A stretch of 64,000 bases of DNA from Flavobacterium sp. (lineage in GTDB: Bacteria > Bacteroidota > Bacteroidia > Flavobacteriales > Flavobacteriaceae): NCBI RefSeq assembly GCF_017744675.1, contig NZ_JAGIAV010000001.1, forward strand, positions 124,001 through 188,000, given 5' to 3'. A model generated the notes under the pieces. That model saw only the letters and a program-made list of their open reading frames with translations, made no database searches and was not told the DNA's origin. The position numbers were made by a program, and so were the translations under genes. Shown here piece by piece: positions 62,301-64,000 of this stretch; position 1 is the first letter of the stretch, and each line of letters opens with the position of its first letter.

Positions 62301-62542
62301 AAATCTTCCATTAAATCCGATGCCTTTGGAGACGGATCGTCTTTTGCAAATTCGGAGAGGTTTCCAACAATACGGCTTTTCATTTCATGAACCGCTTTGT
62401 TGGTAAAGGTAATGGCTAAAATATTTCGGTATGCATCGTTTTTTGGAGAAGAAAGAATAATTTTCAGGTATTCTTTTACCAAAGTATATGTCTTTCCTGA
62501 TCCCGCAGAAGCATCATAAATGGAAAAAGACGGACTTTGCAT
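59384..62542 (-). CDS. AddA-like UvrD helicase-nuclease
   Basis: A 1052-aa motor protein. Motif I is ASAGSGKT (11-18), motif Ia TFTNKAVHEMKSRI, motif II FIDEFQDTSEMQW, motif III GDPKQSIYRWRGG, motif V MTIHKSKGLEFP and motif VI LYVALTRAEEQLYV. The C-terminal nuclease has LLDYKTG with Asp near 1007. It pairs with the AddB-like nuclease downstream, forming a RecBCD/AddAB-type enzyme for break resection. Two unrelated genes, ompA and kbl, lie between the two subunits. Confidence 0.93.
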   Translation of the reverse strand: MQSPSFSIYDASAGSGKTYTLVKEYLKIILSSPKNDAYRNILAITFTNKAVHEMKSRIVGNLSEFAKDDPSPKASDLMEDLSRETGLSIIKIKTKSQQIIKHLIHNYAAFDISTIDKFTHKVIRAFAHDLNLPMTFEVTLDTENLLVEAVDAIIAQAGEDETLTKLLIDFTMEKTDDDKSWDVSREILDTGRLVLNENNRNEILHFQNKTIEEFVEIKKKMQELCKELEDINEVLATKAIELIDKNGIDPKSFSRGTFPNHLQSIRDGKFNPKNKTFHEFDDIAINKTAKDRALIENIIPELLQILKEVYQNFEKRDFYKAFLKNITPLSLLNTVSNELAKIQSEQNILSISEFNAIIHREIQNQPAPFIYERLGERYRNFFIDEFQDTSEMQWQNLIPLIDNSLSGLDDYGNKGTLMIVGDPKQSIYRWRGGKAEQFIELSKEEVAFFHHEKKVKHLDTNYRSYSEVIEFNNAFFKLISDEFTNKDYKDLYENHSFQNTNSKKGGYVNISFLPIAEKNESVDEEEVVEKSDLYVLATLNTIQEVVKQGFEYKDIVILTRKRDQGIAVANYLTEQGIPLLSSETLMIKNASEVCFIIHLLRYLNNSADLESKANFLHFLSSTKDLSMPVHDFIALGMSYRFEKEFEEWLTTFDVSFSFEDVRKKSLYEAVEIIISKFILPSEGNAYVQFFLDIVLERDIRNQSGVADFLIFWDKNSEKFSIPSPEGNNAVRIMTIHKSKGLEFPVVIMPFADEDYNRKPKDKLWLDTEEMDLGVPKALVDNSSAVESFGENASAVFNLKKQEELLDNINVLYVALTRAEEQLYVISQSLKAKNDGEYPNNMASFFIKFLIHEGVYEEEKLNYEFGNKTRLSKITRTVDTVKSIPVVREVLNPKNIKIAQREALMWGTHQQEAISYGNIVHEILAFVKDKSDVDLAVTKALENGLITYDQVDQVLQTLKEIVNHPELNLCFDGKDTVLNEQTIVQKEGRILKPDRVVFLENKQAYLLDYKTGVANAKYQQQIQEYQDAIEDLGYNVLKKALVYIGTEIEVVNL

Positions 62543-62626
62543 AGTTTTGATTTTTTATATCGTAAAAATAGCACTTCTAGCGCACTATTAATTAAAAAAT
62601 CAAAAAAAATTGAGAAATCGATAAAA

Positions 62627-63223
62627 CTAGTGTTTTGGAAAAGCTCTTTTATTGAAAACCAAAAGTATACCTACTCCAGTAGAAATTGCTACATCGGCAA
62701 CATTAAAAATGGCGTTAAAAAAAGCAAAGTGCTTTCCTCCAAATATCGGCAGCCAAGCCGGAAGCTCACCTTCCCAAATAGGAAAATAAAACATATCTAC
62801 AACTAAACCATGAAACCAGGTTCCGTATGGCACTGGAGAAAAAATTGTTGCAAGATTATGTGTGCTGTCATCAAAAATAACTCCGTAGAAAACAGAATCG
62901 ATAATATTTCCTGCTGCGCCTGCGAAGATTAATGCAATAGCAACTATTAAATAAGTTGAATGGCGTTTTTTTACCGAATCAGAAAGCCACCAGCCAATTC
63001 CAACTACAGCAAAGATCCTAAAGACTGTCAAAATCAATTTTCCGTATTCTCCTGGTATTTTTGTTCCCCAAGCCATTCCTTCATTTTCAATAAAGTGAAT
63101 TCTAAACCAATCTGCAATGACAACCTCTTCGCCTAAAACGAAATTTGTTTTGACATAAATTTTAGAAAGCTGATCAACAATTAAAACTAAGAATATAAGG
63201 AAGTACGCTTTTCGTAATGACAT
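62627..63223 (-). CDS. lspA: Lipoprotein signal peptidase
   Basis: A 198-aa aspartic peptidase with four membrane helices that removes signal peptides from prolipoproteins after lipidation. The catalytic Asp residues are in GAAGNIIDSVFYG and in FNAIFNVADVAI, the family signature, and EGMAWG near residue 55 is typical. The loop between helices is longer than in E. coli (length 198 against about 164). It matters here because several lipoproteins are encoded nearby. Confidence 0.94.
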   Translation of the reverse strand: MSLRKAYFLIFLVLIVDQLSKIYVKTNFVLGEEVVIADWFRIHFIENEGMAWGTKIPGEYGKLILTVFRIFAVVGIGWWLSDSVKKRHSTYLIVAIALIFAGAAGNIIDSVFYGVIFDDSTHNLATIFSPVPYGTWFHGLVVDMFYFPIWEGELPAWLPIFGGKHFAFFNAIFNVADVAISTGVGILLVFNKRAFPKH

Positions 63224-63260
63224 TTTATGATTTTTTGATGGGCAAAAATAACAATTTAAT

Positions 63261-63288
63261 CAAAAAAAACGCTCCCAAAGGAGCGTTA
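63261..63288 (-). terminator. Terminator before lspA
   Basis: On the minus strand AACGCTCC and GGAGCGTT pair around a four-base loop, followed by T7. It lies 55 bases past the stop of the 71-aa gene and ends that transcript. Confidence 0.85.
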
Positions 63289-63342
63289 ATTGTTTTGCAA
63301 CCAACTAAACAAGTTTATCTGCCAATCTAAACCTTGTAAAGT

Positions 63343-63558
63343 TTACTTTTTCACGGCAGCTTTTGCTGGTGTCTTTGGACTGTCTGAGAAGAAATCAGAG
63401 ATTGATTTAAAGATTCCTTTGTTTTCTTTTCCGGCCGCCAATTTCTTAGCTTCTCCTTTTTTTACATCAGCTTTAAACTTCACGCGCAGTTTTTCAAATT
63501 CTTTCATTCTACGCTCTGTATCAGAGTTTACTTCTTTGAATTTCAATACTTTAGCCAT
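63343..63558 (-). CDS. Small lysine-rich protein
   Basis: A 71-aa very basic protein, about one quarter lysine. An N-terminal helix (KFKEVNSDTERRMKEFEKLR) is followed by a middle SISDFFSDSP segment and an Ala/Lys/Pro tail (TPAKAAVKK), as in histone-like tails. DNA or RNA binding is a guess. It has its own terminator and stands upstream of lspA on the same strand. Confidence 0.6.
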   Translation of the reverse strand: MAKVLKFKEVNSDTERRMKEFEKLRVKFKADVKKGEAKKLAAGKENKGIFKSISDFFSDSPKTPAKAAVKK

Positions 63559-63629
63559 AATGTAAGTTTTTCGTCGTAAATAATTTAAATTATTACTGAT
63601 TTGGTACTACAATGATACATAATTTAATT

Positions 63630-63637
63630 TATATTTG
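63630..63637 (+). promoter_or_regulatory. Possible -7 box TATATTTG
   Basis: TATATTTG fits TAnnTTTG on the plus strand, about 100 bases before the roadblock gene. It may drive that gene, though the leader would be long for this group. Confidence 0.3.
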
Positions 63638-63739
63638 TTAATAAAAATTAACACTTGTTTAGGATAAGTGTGAATAATTTTTGAAAATGAATACCAAAAT
63701 GAACTCAATTTAACATTCCTCCCAAAATCCTACAAAATC

Positions 63740-64000
63740 ATGAATGAAATCACAACCACACTTAATGACTTTCTTGTCAGCACCAAATCTACTGCAGCTT
63801 TAATATTAAACGGAAAAGGCAAACTTATTACTTCACTGAATCTGGATTACGGAGACAGTATTGCTGCAATGAGTGCTGCAATTTTATCGATGAGCGAAAA
63901 ATTCTTAATTGATTTAGAAAAAGGCTCTTTAAAGCAATTGTATCTGAAAAGCGCCGAAGGCGTAATTGTTGGAAACAAAATAAGCGGTTCTAATTTTATT
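63740..64000 (+). CDS. Roadblock/LC7-domain protein (partial, runs off the window)
   Basis: From the ATG at 63740 the frame stays open to the last base, giving 87 residues so far. TTTLNDFLVSTKSTAALILNG is the helix-strand opening of the roadblock/LC7 fold, and DSIAAMSAAILSMSEKF is its conserved central helix. Roadblock proteins often serve small GTPases such as MglA, with MglB in gliding bacteria. The gene is cut, so its end and partner are unknown. Confidence 0.8.
   Translation, partial: MNEITTTLNDFLVSTKSTAALILNGKGKLITSLNLDYGDSIAAMSAAILSMSEKFLIDLEKGSLKQLYLKSAEGVIVGNKISGSNFI

Overview
The window looks like a chromosomal stretch from a Flavobacterium-type member of the Bacteroidota. The composition is AT-rich, and there are no obvious Shine-Dalgarno sequences. 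Several genes are preceded by TAnnTTTG-type -7 boxes, sometimes with an upstream TTG. Family signatures agree: PepSY-like secreted proteins, an OmpA protein with thrombospondin type-3 repeats, a succinate dehydrogenase with one cytochrome b subunit, SMI1/KNR4-like proteins, DUF5018 lipoproteins and a PID-CTERM-like tail. The species was not determined.

Layout. 1-5.9 kb: a secreted alpha/beta hydrolase, two paralogous 118-aa proteins of unknown function, a seven-haem cytochrome c lipoprotein, an LpxH-like phosphoesterase, QueD, a 58-aa membrane protein and an enoyl-CoA hydratase. 6-10 kb: tRNA-Ala(GGC) with a decayed copy of its 3' end, a second 58-aa membrane protein, and an accessory-looking run (two membrane proteins, an NTF2-like protein, an SMI1/KNR4-like protein, an unknown, an XRE regulator), then dense palindromic repeats. 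10-15.3 kb: LpxR-like, MtgA and FAD-oxidoreductase genes overlapping one another, then a secreted S9 peptidase. 15.4-21.3 kb: a hybrid histidine kinase, a convergent NtrC-type sigma-54 activator and five tandem secreted PepSY-like genes. 21.4-27.5 kb: accC, accB, fabH, rpmF, DUF177 and pdxA (minus strand), ribE (plus strand), and a PID-CTERM-like protein. 27.9-29.6 kb: a C5-cytosine methyltransferase tail-to-tail with a Vsr-like endonuclease, then a CAT-anticodon tRNA. 29.7-37 kb: methylmalonyl-CoA epimerase, a pair of overlapping unknown envelope proteins, a large Ig-like lipoprotein, a nitrilase-family amidase and a DeoR regulator. 37-42.3 kb: sdhCAB and, divergently, HMG-CoA synthase. 42.5-47.4 kb: accessory genes (GNAT, unknown, bactofilin-like protein, DUF5018 lipoprotein, secreted unknown), with two XRE-gene relics bracketing the lipoprotein gene. 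47.8-52.2 kb: aminopeptidase P, ferritin, a distant third member of the 118-aa family, an AIM24 protein and a hydrolase. 52.7-64 kb: an ABC ATPase with a small membrane partner, AddB-like nuclease, OmpA, Kbl, AddA-like helicase, LspA, a small basic protein and the start of a roadblock/LC7 gene cut by the window edge.

How the parts may work together. AccB, AccC and FabH supply and start fatty-acid synthesis, next to the common rpmF/DUF177 pair. SdhCAB links the TCA cycle to menaquinone. AddB and AddA should form one recombinational repair enzyme although ompA and kbl lie between their genes. The kinase, the sigma-54 activator and the PepSY-like array may form an envelope-stress regulon; this is inference from adjacency plus a 20-bp-phased direct repeat upstream of the array.

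The most distinctive things in the window are that PepSY array, the direct-repeat relics of an XRE gene, the decayed tRNA 3' duplicate, the methyltransferase/Vsr module with an altered catalytic motif, and several families of intergenic palindromes. No CRISPR array, rRNA operon, complete insertion sequence or prophage was seen.
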